Below are positions 40,811 through 44,589 of a stretch of 45,000 bases of DNA, piece after piece. Source of the stretch: Chrysomallon squamiferum. Its lineage: Eukaryota; Mollusca; Gastropoda; Neomphalida; Peltospiridae. Where the stretch lies: assembly GCA_012295275.1 (NCBI GenBank), contig CM022674.1, positions 12,454,864 through 12,499,863 on the forward strand, written 5' to 3'. The first letter of the stretch is position 1; each line of letters opens with the position of its first letter. The position numbers and the translations under genes are program-made. The notes below the pieces were generated by a model. It did no database searches. It was given only the letters and a program-made list of their open reading frames with translations, and was not told the origin of the DNA.

Positions 40811-43800
40811 CTATTATTATTATTATTGTTACTATTATTATTATTATTACAAAGCCTAGTACATACATCTACTCCAGGACACACCTGAAATTTTCCTGTT
40901 TAACTTTTCAAGCTCGTCCCACTAGGCCTGCGCCTAGCGGGTGCTCAGAAAACCAGTATAGGTGTAAGAACGGAGAATGTATTGACATTTCAAACCGTTG
41001 TGATCGAAAATATGACTGTCGTGACGGCACTGATGAATTTGACTGTCGTAAGTGACAACATTTAAACATTTCGCTTGTTCCACATTGCTAGTGTAGAGAA
41101 AAATAAAAAACTACTAAAAAGTCTACTGAGTAACATTAGAAACACAAAATAAGAAAAATAAAAAAAAATTATTTTTTTTTATTATAAAAAGTTTTTAAAC
41201 TGATCTCATTAAATAAAATTAGAAAAAGAAATATTAGTTTGAATATATGACATATTGATGAAGATTTAAAAATATAACAAATTAAAAATGGAAAATTTTC
41301 TAGTGTCTAATATTTTGGTTATTAATATTTTAAAATTGATAAGATTATGTTTCAAGAAAGTAAAATTTTAGAAATACAAATGCAAACAATTTTATATCAT
41401 TTATTTTGGTTTTTTGATCATAAAATATTAAAAATAAAATGAATGATAATAACATTATTAACTAAAGTGCAGTATTTATTTAAGTATTTTTTGTAAATAA
41501 TAGTTTTTAAGTTTTCAAAAGTTATGGTTCATAATGCAAAACTTATTTCAAAATAAATAAATAAATTAATTTATTAAAATGTTGGAATAAAATTTCAGTT
41601 TCTCATACTTTAAAAACATTTTCAAAGTGTATAATTTTCTTAAAATATTTTTTAAAGAGAAGTGTAAATTTCTTATTTCTGTGTTTTTAGAAAATTATTT
41701 TAACATTTTGCATCATTTTATTTACTTTCTAAAAACAAATTATTTATTTATTTTTTTGATATTAAAAAGATTAACAAAAAACTAAATTTTATCAACATAA
41801 ACCTGTGTGCTTTTATTAATTTATAATATTGTACTCTAGAAACTAACAATTATTGTAAAATTAATTAGTGTTTTCTTTCTTTTTTTTAATGTTTACAATT
41901 AAAATTAATATTTTTTTTCTTCTAAAAAGATGTTGCCAAAAAAAGAAAATATAGAAAATGCCTATTTTTTTCTGTGATGTAAAAATGAAATATCTTTTTA
42001 AAATTTATAGAAAAATTAATAATTTAATTTAATTTAATTTAATTTATCTCATTTTATCTTATGACCATTTTATTTTCTAAAATATTCCTCTTTCTAAATT
42101 AACATTTAAGGCAGTATTAGAAGAAAAATATTAACCAGATTTAAGACCTTGCTAGTGTAGTAGCTAAGCTTTTTATTAATACAAGTAATTTTTGGGGGGT
42201 CTAATTTGCTTTGATTAATATTTACATTAATATTAGAAGATCTAACTGAAATAAATAAGAGCATAATAAATTAACAATTTGTCTGACTAATATTTGCTTC
42301 TGTGTCAAATATTAACTGGTATGTGTGTATGAGTGTAAATGTATATATTTAAGGTGTATGTTTGTGTATGTATGTATACATATTGTGTGTTGGTGTGCGT
42401 ATGTTCATGTTAGTTGTGTATGATTCAGCATGTGTATGTAATAAAAAAATCCATTGTCTGTTTTCTTTTAACTTTCATGTCAAACACTTGACTTTTAACC
42501 TTATCTCTAACTTTTGTTTGTGGGTAAATAAAAATGATTATTGCTTTTATTACTGTTGCAGGTAAAATATTAATAAATTAGAATGATTAATAATTAATAT
42601 AGTATATCACAGTTATGTGATAGGTGTATATGATGTCACAGGTGTATTAATTTCATTTTGTCATTAAGACATATTTAAATATTTAATAATTGTAAAAGGA
42701 ATATATATTTTATAAAAATATTATATTCATAAAAAGAAAAGACTTATTTTCTTAAGTTTTTTTTATAAAGTGTAAAGTATAAAGTATGAAGTGTTTGTAT
42801 ATATTAAGTGTTTGTACACATACACACATATACATACATACATATATTCATTCTTATAGATATACCCAAATAAAACACACACACAGACACACACATATAT
42901 ACTATTTTTTTTTTATCATGGTAAAAGAGCTTAAATAATTGTATATAAAATATGAAGTACACAAGAAGATTGGTTTCCATCATTTAAAATATTTTCCTGT
43001 TTAAATTTGAAAGCTGCACCCACAAGGGCCACACCCGGTCCCTGCTTAGAAAACCAGTTTAGATGTAATAATGGAGAATGCATCAGCGCTGTCGACAGAT
43101 GTAACCGCAAATACGACTGTCGTGACGGCAGTGACGAATTTGACTGTCGTAAGTGACATCTTCTGATTACCAGTTTGTGTCGTGTATTGCATAGAATAGT
43201 GACATAACACAAAATAAGAAATTAATATTTTTCAAAAATAAAAATATAAACAAATTAAAATAAATAAATTGAAATTATAAATATAAATTAATTTTCAAAA
43301 AATATAAGTAAATAAAACCTAATAAAATGAAATGAAATGAAATAAACAAACAAATGAAAATGTTATTTAAAATATTAATAAATCATAATGATGAATTAAA
43401 ATAAAAAGTAAACCATAATAATAATAATAATAATAAATAAAATAATTTTAATCATTAATATAAACAAATAATACAATAAAAATAAATCATCAGAAAATTA
43501 TTTTATAATAATAATAATAATAATAATAAATATTATTATTATTATTATTATTATTATTATGATATAAAAATATATACTAAAACATTTTGACAAAAATATG
43601 TTATGCAAAGAGAAAGTTTTAAGAATGATATAACCTTTTTGTTTGTTCTTAATTTTAATGGTTGTTTTTTTAACATTCTAGATATTTGTCTTTATTTTTT
43701 TTTATTTTTTAAAGTTTCTTTGATAAAAATAATGAATAATGTAAAAATTATTAAATAAATATTAAAAAATACTAAATAAACGTAAAAATAAACAAAAATA

Positions 43801-44589
43801 AATAATAATAAATTATATCAAAATATACGAGTAAAAAAATTAGAGGTAATAAATAAATAATATAAAGTGTGATAAATAATTTAATTAATAAAAAAAAAGA
43901 AATGAATTATTAATGTTTCTTATTTTGCTGTAACAACTAACAAGCTTTTTATGTTTGAAATCTAATTTTGCTTCCACATTATCTTTTTTTATTTAAAATT
44001 TTCAGCTAACAAAATTCTTACTTTAATTTTGTTTTCATCTTTTTTTTTTTTTTTTAGTTAACTTCATATTAATCTCTCATTTATGACTACAGTTATTATT
44101 ATTGTATCTTACTTCTTCTTTTTTTTATTATGAAAAATATAAATTTAAAAATAATAATAATAGAATCCTCAAAACATAATTGTGATTTTTTTTTGTATAA
44201 TAAGTATATGCATGCAAAAGAAAAAAATCCATTATTTCAAATACATATATATTCTGTAATAGATACAAACAATGCACTTTTTTCACAAATTCACACATAC
44301 ATAAACACACAAACACACGCACATAAACACACACATCCCAATTCCCATTACTGGAACTCAGATACACAAAAAAAAAAAACCCAATGCAAACAATTTCATT
44401 ATCTATAAAAGATTTGCAAAGAAATAAAAATATTTTCCTGTTTAAATTTGAAAGCTGCACCCACAAGGGCCACACCCGGTCCCTGCTTAGAAAACCAGTT
44501 TAGATGTAATAATGGAGAATGCATCAGCGCTGTTGACAGGTGTAACCATAAATACGACTGTCGTGACGGCAGTGACGAATTTGACTGTC
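1959..44589 (+). CDS. Perlecan-like SEA/LDLa/Ig extracellular matrix protein, gene model, partial at both ends
   Basis: This is the whole model; its 30 exons are listed separately. Joined, they give about 4.12 kb of coding sequence (about 1370 residues): SEA, an unnamed beta-sandwich-like module, LDLa 1-10, a micro-exon, an I-set Ig, and LDLa 11-25. Perlecan carries SEA, LDLa repeats and an Ig domain in this order, acting as a basement-membrane proteoglycan core. Here the LDLa array is much longer than the four of vertebrate perlecan, and a module sits between SEA and LDLa. Signal peptide, start codon, laminin and LG modules are not in the window, so the gene must continue both ways. Three exons have one-base frame breaks. 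A different SEA/LDLa/Ig mosaic protein is the main alternative identity. Confidence 0.75.
2078..2774. other. Intron within the SEA domain
   Basis: Very AT-rich, with A-rich runs between about 2160 and 2580 and a short inverted ccatattttatgg near 2600. Nothing else is recognised. Confidence 0.5.
2775..2926 (+). CDS. SEA domain, C-terminal part (exon)
   Basis: The translation begins [20 protein letters not shown] and ends [11 protein letters not shown], the second half of a SEA fold, with close similarity to the perlecan end motif SPQGFQFR. The acceptor is tgttttcag and the exon starts with one base of a split codon. The donor is a strong cac/GTAAGT in phase 1. GSVLV matches the G/SVVV motif at which MUC1-type SEA domains cleave themselves; vertebrate perlecan lacks it. 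The last 19 exonic bases and the donor are the seed of the tandem array that follows. Confidence 0.8.
2908..3747. repeat. 26 x 32-bp array of duplicated 5' splice junction
   Basis: The unit spans the last 19 bases of the SEA exon (catttagacctttcacac) and the first 13 of the intron (gtaagttcacttt). GTAAG or its variant falls at 2927, 2959, 2991, 3023 and so on to 3727, exactly 25 periods of 32 bp. Only the first is the real donor. Most copies keep GTAAG; a few vary (GCAAG, GTAAT, ATAAG). Confidence 0.95.
3748..5517. other. Rest of the intron between SEA and the unnamed module
   Basis: Contains a poly-A run of about 33 at 4060-4092, TTTA/TTA tracts near 4450-4550, a poly-A run near 4877-4893 and an AAC/AAT tract near 5330-5415. 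No exon or coding pattern is seen. Confidence 0.5.
5518..6035 (+). CDS. Beta-sandwich-like extracellular module between SEA and LDLa repeats (exon, with a one-base frame break)
   Basis: I do not recognise a named family. The first frame reads [12 protein letters not shown], then [23 protein letters not shown] and [17 protein letters not shown]. Alternating hydrophobic strands, a GWEYYR core and a G-D-I-I-G turn suggest a compact beta-sandwich. Around base 5830 the frame breaks: the first frame ends at TAG 5859-5861, while the frame from 5831 ([13 protein letters not shown]...) stays open to the end, through [10 protein letters not shown]. The exon is 518 nt, one short of a multiple of three although both ends are phase 1, so one base is missing here. 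NGT, NKT and NTT are possible N-glycosylation sites. The acceptor is aatttcag; the donor GTGTGT is unusual. Confidence 0.75.
6065..6205. repeat. Tandem repeat of about 50 bp in the intron before LDLa 1
   Basis: Three degenerate copies of tttttaatacaataatcat followed by aatggcatgcagttgtataaatt. They fill most of this 211-bp intron. A GTCT microsatellite precedes them at about 6050-6070. Confidence 0.75.
6247..6372 (+). CDS. LDLa repeat 1 (exon)
   Basis: One full class A repeat with six cysteines: [22 protein letters not shown] and DGSDELDC. The calcium-cage acidic residues (Asp after Cys4, Asp before Cys5, SDE) are all present. A short VTVPLTT linker precedes it. The acceptor is aacttcag, the donor is GTAAGA, and both ends are phase 1. 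This is the first LDLa after the unnamed module. Confidence 0.9.
6373..9828. other. Long intron between LDLa 1 and 2, left part
   Basis: No exon found. A CAG/CAA-rich tract lies at about 7505-7625 (open frames there are low complexity). A degenerate minisatellite of aaattggactaagctg...atgtttcacatt runs at about 7960-8260. Poly-T tracts occur near 9055-9100. The 9100-9290 stretch is less AT-rich and could be an old transposon piece, but I cannot name it. Confidence 0.45.
10633..10749 (+). CDS. LDLa repeat 2 (exon)
   Basis: Six-cysteine repeat starting [11 protein letters not shown] and ending [11 protein letters not shown]; 117 nt, phase 1 to 1. Asp after Cys4 is Asn (CNN) and Asp before Cys5 is Glu, so calcium binding may differ from repeat 1. 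The acceptor is gtctctgcag, the donor GTAAGT. The reading frame stays open upstream across the acceptor to a Met-rich, signal-peptide-like stretch (see findings). It is the left copy of a tandem block shared with LDLa 3. Confidence 0.9.
11553..11669 (+). CDS. LDLa repeat 3 (exon, tandem copy of LDLa 2)
   Basis: Same 117-nt length, phase and acceptor sequence as LDLa 2, 920 bp downstream. The translation begins [11 protein letters not shown] and ends [11 protein letters not shown]. Replacements relative to repeat 2 cluster between Cys1 and Cys2 (EHEFR versus DHQFQ) plus one V/I and the last D/P; several other differences are third-position. The donor is GTAAGC. The intron sequence upstream is also homologous, so exon and flank were duplicated together. 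Confidence 0.9.
11700..11859. repeat. TTTTG pentanucleotide microsatellite and T-rich spacer
   Basis: About nine to ten perfect TTTTG units at 11783-11830 followed by TTTA variants lead up to the mariner-like element. No coding content. Confidence 0.85.
11860..12299 (-). mobile_element. Degraded mariner/Tc1-type element, 440 bp
   Basis: Inverted ends cagggtggtccaaaagtagg and its complement cctacttttggaccaccctg bound the element, each flanked by TA, the target duplication of this superfamily. The minus strand encodes [11 protein letters not shown], matching the SPDLTPxDFF block around the third catalytic Asp of mariner transposases, with Asn in place of that Asp and a stop right after. It is a non-autonomous deletion derivative in the intron before LDLa 4. 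Confidence 0.85.
12498..12611 (+). CDS. LDLa repeat 4 (exon)
   Basis: Six cysteines: [32 protein letters not shown]. The usual DGSDE is NGDDE, with Asn for the first acidic ligand and Asp for the serine, so calcium affinity may be altered. The acceptor is ttaccag; a second cag 8 nt later is out of frame. The donor GTAAGT follows a phase 1 break. The exon lies 199 bp after the mariner-like relic, inside a TTTA-rich intron. Confidence 0.88.
12640..13000. repeat. TTTA tetranucleotide-rich tract
   Basis: Long runs of ATTT with TTTTTTATATT interruptions after the LDLa 4 donor. Hydrophobic open frames (L, F, Y, I) in it are artefacts of the repeat. Confidence 0.85.
13001..15538. other. Intron between LDLa 4 and 5
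   Basis: AT microsatellites near 13287-13350 and 14100-14117, a TC microsatellite at about 14018-14062, and four degenerate copies of a roughly 70-bp unit (aatagctgaactgtatttatcag...attaaaatatttaaat) at 14185-14430. CA-rich stretch near 14935-15060. No exon seen. Confidence 0.5.
15539..15655 (+). CDS. LDLa repeat 5 (exon, start ambiguous)
   Basis: Six cysteines in [19 protein letters not shown] and [11 protein letters not shown]; Thr replaces the usual Ser of SDE. Two acceptors keep phase 1. The chosen one is ttctaaag/ct, an AAG site with a TACTAAC branch-like sequence upstream; it gives 117 nt, as in LDLa 2 and 3, and starts with ct like several other exons. The alternative is a CAG ending at 15475, which would add 21 residues including NSS. 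The AAG choice is favoured because at least four other exons here can only use AAG. The donor is GTAAGT. Confidence 0.8.
15656..16465. other. Start of the 5.9-kb intron after LDLa 5
   Basis: AT-rich; an AT microsatellite at about 15903-15931 and a G9 run near 16411. No coding pattern. Confidence 0.4.
16470..16735 (-). mobile_element. tRNA-derived SINE-like fragment
   Basis: Read on the minus strand, about 68 bases at 16666-16733 resemble a decayed tRNA: ggagtta...cgctcctaca can form an acceptor-like stem, ccaat/attgg an anticodon-like stem, and gagttcaaatccc matches the B box. A less AT-rich body of about 190 bases follows. A poly-A run lies at the tRNA-like end. The family cannot be named from sequence alone. 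Confidence 0.5.
16740..18140. other. Intronic AT-rich sequence with degenerate gtgttaat motifs
   Basis: From about 17170 to 17760 the words gtgtgttaatgtta and aaaatattaat recur loosely, probably an eroded minisatellite. No exon or domain-like frame found. Confidence 0.45.
18145..18540. repeat. Minisatellite of about 36-42 bp (gttagtatgttagaagatta)
   Basis: About ten copies of gttagtatgttagaagattagttagagaaaagacactatg, some lacking the gttag insert. Near-identical copies imply recent expansion. Confidence 0.9.
18541..20205. other. Intronic sequence with CA/TA and other microsatellites
   Basis: CA tract then TA tract at about 18663-18722, GATT repeats near 19135-19162, a TG tract at about 19699-19720 and poly-A of about 32 at 19880-19911. 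The less AT-rich stretch 19165-19340 may be an old repeat. No exon seen. Confidence 0.45.
20210..20860. repeat. Degenerate minisatellite (gaatgtatgtaatatagaaaatatc)
   Basis: Units of 60-120 bp combining gaatgtatgtaatatagaaaatatctcat and aaaatatcctgtataatacagaaca repeat about seven times with drift. Two neighbouring copies near 20215 and 20335 share over 80 bp almost unchanged. Confidence 0.75.
21120..21435. repeat. Degenerate repeat of gaggttgtctaaacctca motifs
   Basis: Short words tgaggttgtctaaacct and variants recur about nine times, ending some 130 bp before LDLa 6. No coding frame fits. Confidence 0.55.
21569..21694 (+). CDS. LDLa repeat 6 (exon)
   Basis: Six cysteines: [27 protein letters not shown] and [11 protein letters not shown]. 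His replaces Asp before Cys5, and two extra residues lie between SDE and Cys6. The acceptor is ctgtttcag; the donor tgtc/GTAAGT is the seed of a 98-bp array in the following intron. Phase 1 at both ends. It opens a cluster of five closely spaced LDLa exons after a 5.9 kb intron. Confidence 0.9.
21683..21990. repeat. 98-bp array of duplicated 5' splice junction after LDLa 6
   Basis: Units start agatntgtcgtaagtttac and run through tacatgcagacgcaaacagttaaacat. GTAAGT falls at 21695 (real donor), 21793 and 21891, exactly 98 bp apart; a fourth, decayed copy near 21982 has ATAAGT. The unit includes the last exon bases (agatctgtc). Confidence 0.92.
22160..22672. repeat. AT-rich minisatellite (gaaatgcctgtgtaatatattaaatat)
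   Basis: About fifteen degenerate units of 25-35 bp fill the intron up to 10 bp before the acceptor of LDLa 7. The acceptor itself is not part of the unit, unlike the junction-seeded arrays. Any branch point must lie inside repeat sequence. Confidence 0.85.
22682..22804 (+). CDS. LDLa repeat 7 (exon)
   Basis: Six cysteines: [26 protein letters not shown] and [11 protein letters not shown]. It shares with repeat 6 the longer SDEDPxxC ending and the absence of Asp before Cys5 (Gln here), which suggests these two arose by duplication. The acceptor is acattgcag, 10 bp after the end of a long AT-rich minisatellite. The donor is GTAAGT, phase 1. Confidence 0.9.
22805..23471. repeat. Intron with TG, TA, CT-rich and CA microsatellites
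   Basis: GACA near 22828-22850, TG tract at about 23005-23040, TA tract at 23056-23083, CT-rich stretch 23150-23300 and a CA tract at about 23330-23386. No exon seen. Confidence 0.8.
23472..23597 (+). CDS. LDLa repeat 8 (exon)
   Basis: The linker PVLPDV leads into [20 protein letters not shown] and DGSDEQHC; six cysteines, with His instead of Asp before Cys5. The acceptor is ttttttag; the frame and start are supported by the parallel linker PSLPQA of the next exon. The donor GTAAGT is followed about 20 bp later by a pure GA microsatellite. Exon length 126 nt, phase 1 to 1. Confidence 0.9.
23619..23700. repeat. GA microsatellite beside the LDLa 8 donor
   Basis: About 31 perfect GA units then CAGA/GACA variants, beginning about 20 bp after the donor. 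The whole 352-bp intron is purine-rich on the plus strand. Confidence 0.95.
23950..24075 (+). CDS. LDLa repeat 9 (exon)
   Basis: The linker PSLPQA leads into [20 protein letters not shown] and DGSDETTC. Linker, CPEG start and CIDPR motif make it the nearest paralogue of repeat 8, with the same 126-nt length. Gln replaces Asp before Cys5. The acceptor is ttaattag, the donor GTAAGT. The intron from repeat 8 is only 352 bp. Confidence 0.9.
24076..24585. other. Intron after LDLa 9, left part
   Basis: Dominated by TTA/ATC trinucleotide tracts at about 24260-24380 and poly-T/A runs. Poly-N/D open frames on the minus strand are artefacts. Confidence 0.55.
24590..25190. repeat. 45-bp array of duplicated 3' splice junction before LDLa 10
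   Basis: The unit is gattttatttcagacaag followed by ttttgtgtacttattaatta and aacaatt: polypyrimidine tract, AG and the first five exon bases (acaag). CAG falls at 24601, 24646, 24702, 24777, 24821, and then every 45 bp to 25181, the real acceptor: 13 copies. The open frame across it ([15 protein letters not shown] repeats) is not the exon's frame. Confidence 0.95.
25184..25301 (+). CDS. LDLa repeat 10 (exon, with a one-base frame break)
   Basis: The first frame reads [20 protein letters not shown] and then runs into a stop; another frame supplies [14 protein letters not shown]. The frame switches at 25257-25258, where RCD should be followed directly by GIPDC, so one extra C is present. The exon is 118 nt, one more than a multiple of three, while both ends fit phase 1. 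The acceptor tttatttcag is the last of 13 tandem copies; the donor is GTAAGT. This is the last LDLa before the Ig domain. Confidence 0.8.
25302..26310. other. Intron between LDLa 10 and the micro-exon
   Basis: T-rich with TTG repeats near 25535-25580. Degenerate units of tttacaaaatgtttatgatgttaaaa about 90-120 bp apart recur from 25860 to 26270. No exon seen. Confidence 0.5.
26314..26328 (+). CDS. Candidate 15-nt micro-exon encoding a Ser-Thr-Arg-Pro linker
   Basis: A strong acceptor (gttttttctgcag) is followed after 15 nt by a donor (ccag/GTAAAG). The 15 bases split as 2 + 12 + 1, giving phase 1 at both ends like the other exons, and encode STRP. This local GC-rich patch stands out in AT-rich intron and matches the linker of LDLa 21 (ca/acgcgacca), where the same TRP motif lies just before Cys1. 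It would lengthen the linker between LDLa 10 and the Ig domain. It may be a relic of a lost LDLa exon start. Confidence 0.5.
26826..26975. mobile_element. Short inverted-repeat element, possible MITE, 150 bp
   Basis: The outer arms aaataactggtt (26826-26837) and aaccagttattt (26964-26975) are exact complements. An inner perfect 13-bp pair, atggttagattgg at 26865 and ccaatctaaccat at 26912, is nested. There is no coding content and no clear target duplication, so the transposon assignment is tentative. Confidence 0.4.
26976..29663. other. Intron before the Ig exon
   Basis: AAT trinucleotide tract at about 26999-27120, TTTA near 27150, TCA/TTA tract at about 27727-27775, then very AT-rich sequence with TTTA, A-rich and CT tracts (about 29480-29550). 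No exon found; a short Ig or LDLa exon would have stood out by its GC content. Confidence 0.5.
29664..29948 (+). CDS. I-set immunoglobulin domain (exon)
   Basis: A 95-residue module starting [19 protein letters not shown]. The B-strand Cys is near residue 19, the core Trp of LDWYF near 34 and the F-strand Cys of GTYLC near 79, the standard Ig spacing. The usual DxGxYxC is HTGTYLC. NAS and NQS are possible glycosylation sites. The domain is strongly basic ([23 protein letters not shown]), which might suit binding to sulphated glycans. The acceptor is ctgtttcag, the donor GTATGT, phase 1 both ends. Perlecan also places an Ig after its LDLa repeats, but here fifteen more LDLa exons follow. Confidence 0.88.
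29949..31305. other. Intron between Ig and LDLa 11
   Basis: AAT tract at about 30203-30240, T-rich stretch at 30660-30720, CA tract at about 31148-31173. No coding pattern. Confidence 0.5.
31306..31422 (+). CDS. LDLa repeat 11 (exon)
   Basis: Six cysteines: [26 protein letters not shown] and LDGSDEKDC. Asn follows Cys4 and Glu precedes Cys5 in place of the usual Asp residues. It is the first LDLa after the Ig exon. The acceptor is gtgtttgcag, the donor GTAAAT, phase 1. GC content is clearly higher than in neighbouring introns. Confidence 0.9.
31423..32155. other. Intron between LDLa 11 and 12
   Basis: TTTA then TTA trinucleotide tracts (about 31645-31795); poly-L/I frames there are artefacts. 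Nothing else. Confidence 0.5.
32156..32266 (+). CDS. LDLa repeat 12 (exon)
   Basis: No linker: the exon starts at Cys1, then [26 protein letters not shown] and DGSDEDNC. Six cysteines, 111 nt. One extra residue lies between Cys2 and Cys3, as in repeat 19. The acceptor is tgttttcag, the donor the less usual GTACAT. Phase 1 both ends. Confidence 0.9.
32267..32615. other. Intron after LDLa 12, left part
   Basis: T/C-rich sequence up to about 32490 and a poly-A run near 32560-32576. No exon. Confidence 0.45.
32616..32767. repeat. 44-bp array of duplicated 3' splice junction before LDLa 13
   Basis: Four copies of aaaatttatgtttttcagcttgta followed by ttttctattttcaaaattat. CAG falls at 32628, 32672, 32716 and 32759, the last being the real acceptor. 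The first six exon bases (cttgta, with the Cys1 codon) are in each copy. Confidence 0.93.
32762..32869 (+). CDS. LDLa repeat 13 (exon)
   Basis: A compact 108-nt repeat: [25 protein letters not shown] and DGSDEVDC, with all four calcium-cage acidic residues. The acceptor tgtttttcag is the last of four tandem copies, and the first six exonic bases (including the first Cys codon) occur in every copy. The donor is GTGAGT, phase 1. Confidence 0.9.
32870..33380. repeat. Intron of TTA/ATT/TTG trinucleotide repeats before LDLa 14
   Basis: From about 33050 almost every triplet is TTA, TTG, CTA or ATT up to the acceptor. Hydrophobic open frames are artefacts. Confidence 0.8.
33381..33494 (+). CDS. LDLa repeat 14 (exon)
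   Basis: Six cysteines: [26 protein letters not shown] and PDGSDEFDC. Asn replaces Asp before Cys5. The acceptor is gtgttacag after a TTG repeat, the donor GTATGT, phase 1. The intron upstream is almost wholly TTA/TTG trinucleotide sequence. Confidence 0.9.
33495..34080. other. Intron between LDLa 14 and 15
   Basis: TTA-rich to about 33780, then less AT-rich (33815-33900) without a recognisable element. No exon. Confidence 0.45.
34081..34188 (+). CDS. LDLa repeat 15 (exon)
   Basis: The exon starts at Cys1: [26 protein letters not shown] and IDNSDEESC. Six cysteines, full acidic cage, 108 nt. The acceptor is ctgtatgcag; the donor is GTAGGT, directly followed by a TA microsatellite. Phase 1. 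Confidence 0.88.
34189..34576. other. Intron between LDLa 15 and 16
   Basis: Begins with a TA microsatellite at about 34196-34223 inside the donor region; the rest is plain AT-rich sequence. Confidence 0.55.
34577..34690 (+). CDS. LDLa repeat 16 (exon)
   Basis: Six cysteines: [26 protein letters not shown] and RDSSDENGC. 114 nt. Acidic calcium ligands are present. The acceptor is ctcccatccag, a rare C-rich tract in this gene, and the donor is GTAAGT. Separated from repeat 15 by under 400 bp. Confidence 0.9.
34699..34885. repeat. Tandem repeat of about 56-66 bp after LDLa 16
   Basis: Three near-identical copies of agagttagtaatttcacagaaattaattaaaacaaattataagaaaatata. Each holds ttcacag, an AG site in intron, but the real splice sites are not in the unit. 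Confidence 0.9.
34886..35459. other. Intron before LDLa 17
   Basis: AT-rich; a TA tract near 34980 and a loose repeat of acttgaaatacagaaatat-type words at 35180-35350. No exon. Confidence 0.45.
35460..35585 (+). CDS. LDLa repeat 17 (exon)
   Basis: Starts with a proline linker TPPPQS, then [24 protein letters not shown] and DRSDEMHC. It is the first of the later repeats with a Pro/Thr-rich linker. The acceptor is gtcatttcag; a second ccag 15 nt in is out of phase. A seven-C run in the linker is a likely site for sequencing slippage, but the frame is intact. Donor GTAAGT. Confidence 0.9.
35586..36488. repeat. Intron of AAT-type trinucleotide repeats between LDLa 17 and 18
   Basis: AAT, AAC, GAT and AGT triplets dominate from the donor to about 36000 and again at 36160-36400. 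Poly-I and poly-N frames on both strands are artefacts. Confidence 0.8.
36489..36611 (+). CDS. LDLa repeat 18 with seven cysteines (exon)
   Basis: [34 protein letters not shown], then PRRS. The position just before Cys4, usually Arg or Lys, is Cys, making seven in all; one is unpaired unless it bonds elsewhere. His replaces Asp before Cys5 and Asn follows the first Asp. The acceptor is atttacag, the donor GTAAGT; 123 nt, phase 1. Confidence 0.88.
36612..37647. other. Intron between LDLa 18 and 19
   Basis: The first 230 bp are less AT-rich and repeat ctcagcttgagctacat / ctcagtctgagttacat loosely, an eroded repeat or transposon piece. A TA tract near 37231-37250. No exon. Confidence 0.45.
37648..37757 (+). 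CDS. LDLa repeat 19 (exon, with a one-base frame break at Cys1)
   Basis: The open frame reads [23 protein letters not shown] and DGSDERGC. Cys1 (tgc) lies in a different frame immediately upstream; LDLa 22 has CQEDEF with no gap, so one base is missing within tgcag at 37650-37654. The exon is 110 nt, one short of a multiple of three. An alternative acceptor at 37621 reaches TAA at once. The acceptor is tttttacag, the donor GTGAGT. Confidence 0.8.
37758..38367. other. Intron between LDLa 19 and 20
   Basis: T-rich sequence with ATTTT words; nothing recognisable. Confidence 0.45.
38368..38484 (+). CDS. LDLa repeat 20 (exon)
   Basis: The linker PTL leads into [24 protein letters not shown] and DGSDERNC. 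The [11 protein letters not shown] block recurs in repeats 21 and 22, so this begins a run of young paralogues. The acceptor is ttttttgtcag, the donor GTAAGT; 117 nt, phase 1. Confidence 0.9.
38485..39052. other. Intron between LDLa 20 and 21
   Basis: T/C-rich to about 38800, then TTA/TCA/TTG triplets to about 39030. No exon. Confidence 0.5.
39053..39187 (+). CDS. LDLa repeat 21 (exon)
   Basis: The linker TPTRPPQPQ leads into [24 protein letters not shown] and DGSDEFDC. 135 nt. The second half is nearly identical at nucleotide level to repeats 24 and 25. The linker shares TRP with the candidate micro-exon. The acceptor is gatattttcag, the donor GTAAGT. Confidence 0.9.
39188..39742. other. 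Intron between LDLa 21 and 22
   Basis: AT-rich. aacatttctaaataaactt occurs twice near 39620 and 39675, a short local duplication before the AAG acceptor. Confidence 0.5.
39743..39874 (+). CDS. LDLa repeat 22 (exon)
   Basis: The linker PTTPEPTT, a potential O-glycosylation site, leads into [24 protein letters not shown] and DGSDERDC. The phase-1 start needs an AAG acceptor (attttcaag/gg); no CAG or TAG in phase is seen nearby. The donor is GTAAGT. 132 nt. Confidence 0.87.
39875..40912. other. Intron between LDLa 22 and 23
   Basis: TTTA/TTTG tetranucleotide tract at about 39900-40055, loose repeats of aaaatgctgaat and gcttgcaaaatgctga at 40090-40345, and a TTA tract at about 40775-40850. No exon. 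Confidence 0.55.
40913..41047 (+). CDS. LDLa repeat 23 (exon)
   Basis: The linker RPTRPAPSG leads into [24 protein letters not shown] and DGTDEFDC. The acceptor is cttttcaag/ct, an AAG site. The 20 bp or so upstream (ttttcctgtttaa) resembles the upstream flank of repeats 24 and 25, placing it in the same duplication family. The donor is GTAAGT with a shared GACA after it. 135 nt. Confidence 0.88.
41048..43013. other. Intron between LDLa 23 and 24
   Basis: 2 kb of AT-rich sequence with an AATTT run near 42020-42045 and TG/CA tracts near 42310-42420 and 42815-42900. No LDLa-like frame found. Confidence 0.5.
43014..43148 (+). CDS. LDLa repeat 24 (exon)
   Basis: The linker APTRATPGP leads into [24 protein letters not shown] and DGSDEFDC. 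The acceptor is atttgaaag/ct, an AAG site. The exon and about 25 bp upstream are about 97 percent identical to repeat 25, 1441 bp away, but the rest of the introns do not align. The donor is GTAAGT. 135 nt. Confidence 0.9.
43149..44454. other. Intron between LDLa 24 and 25
   Basis: A-rich with AAT/TTA tracts at about 43415-43560, poly-T near 44040 and CA words near 44290-44340. Does not align with the intron upstream of LDLa 24 except in the last 25 bp. Confidence 0.5.
44455..44589 (+). CDS. LDLa repeat 25 (exon)
   Basis: Four nucleotide differences from repeat 24 over 135 nt, giving one residue change (NRKYDC to NHKYDC). Same linker and same AAG acceptor (tttgaaag/ct). The donor GTAAGT opens an intron that runs off the window, so more exons are expected downstream. 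Confidence 0.9.
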
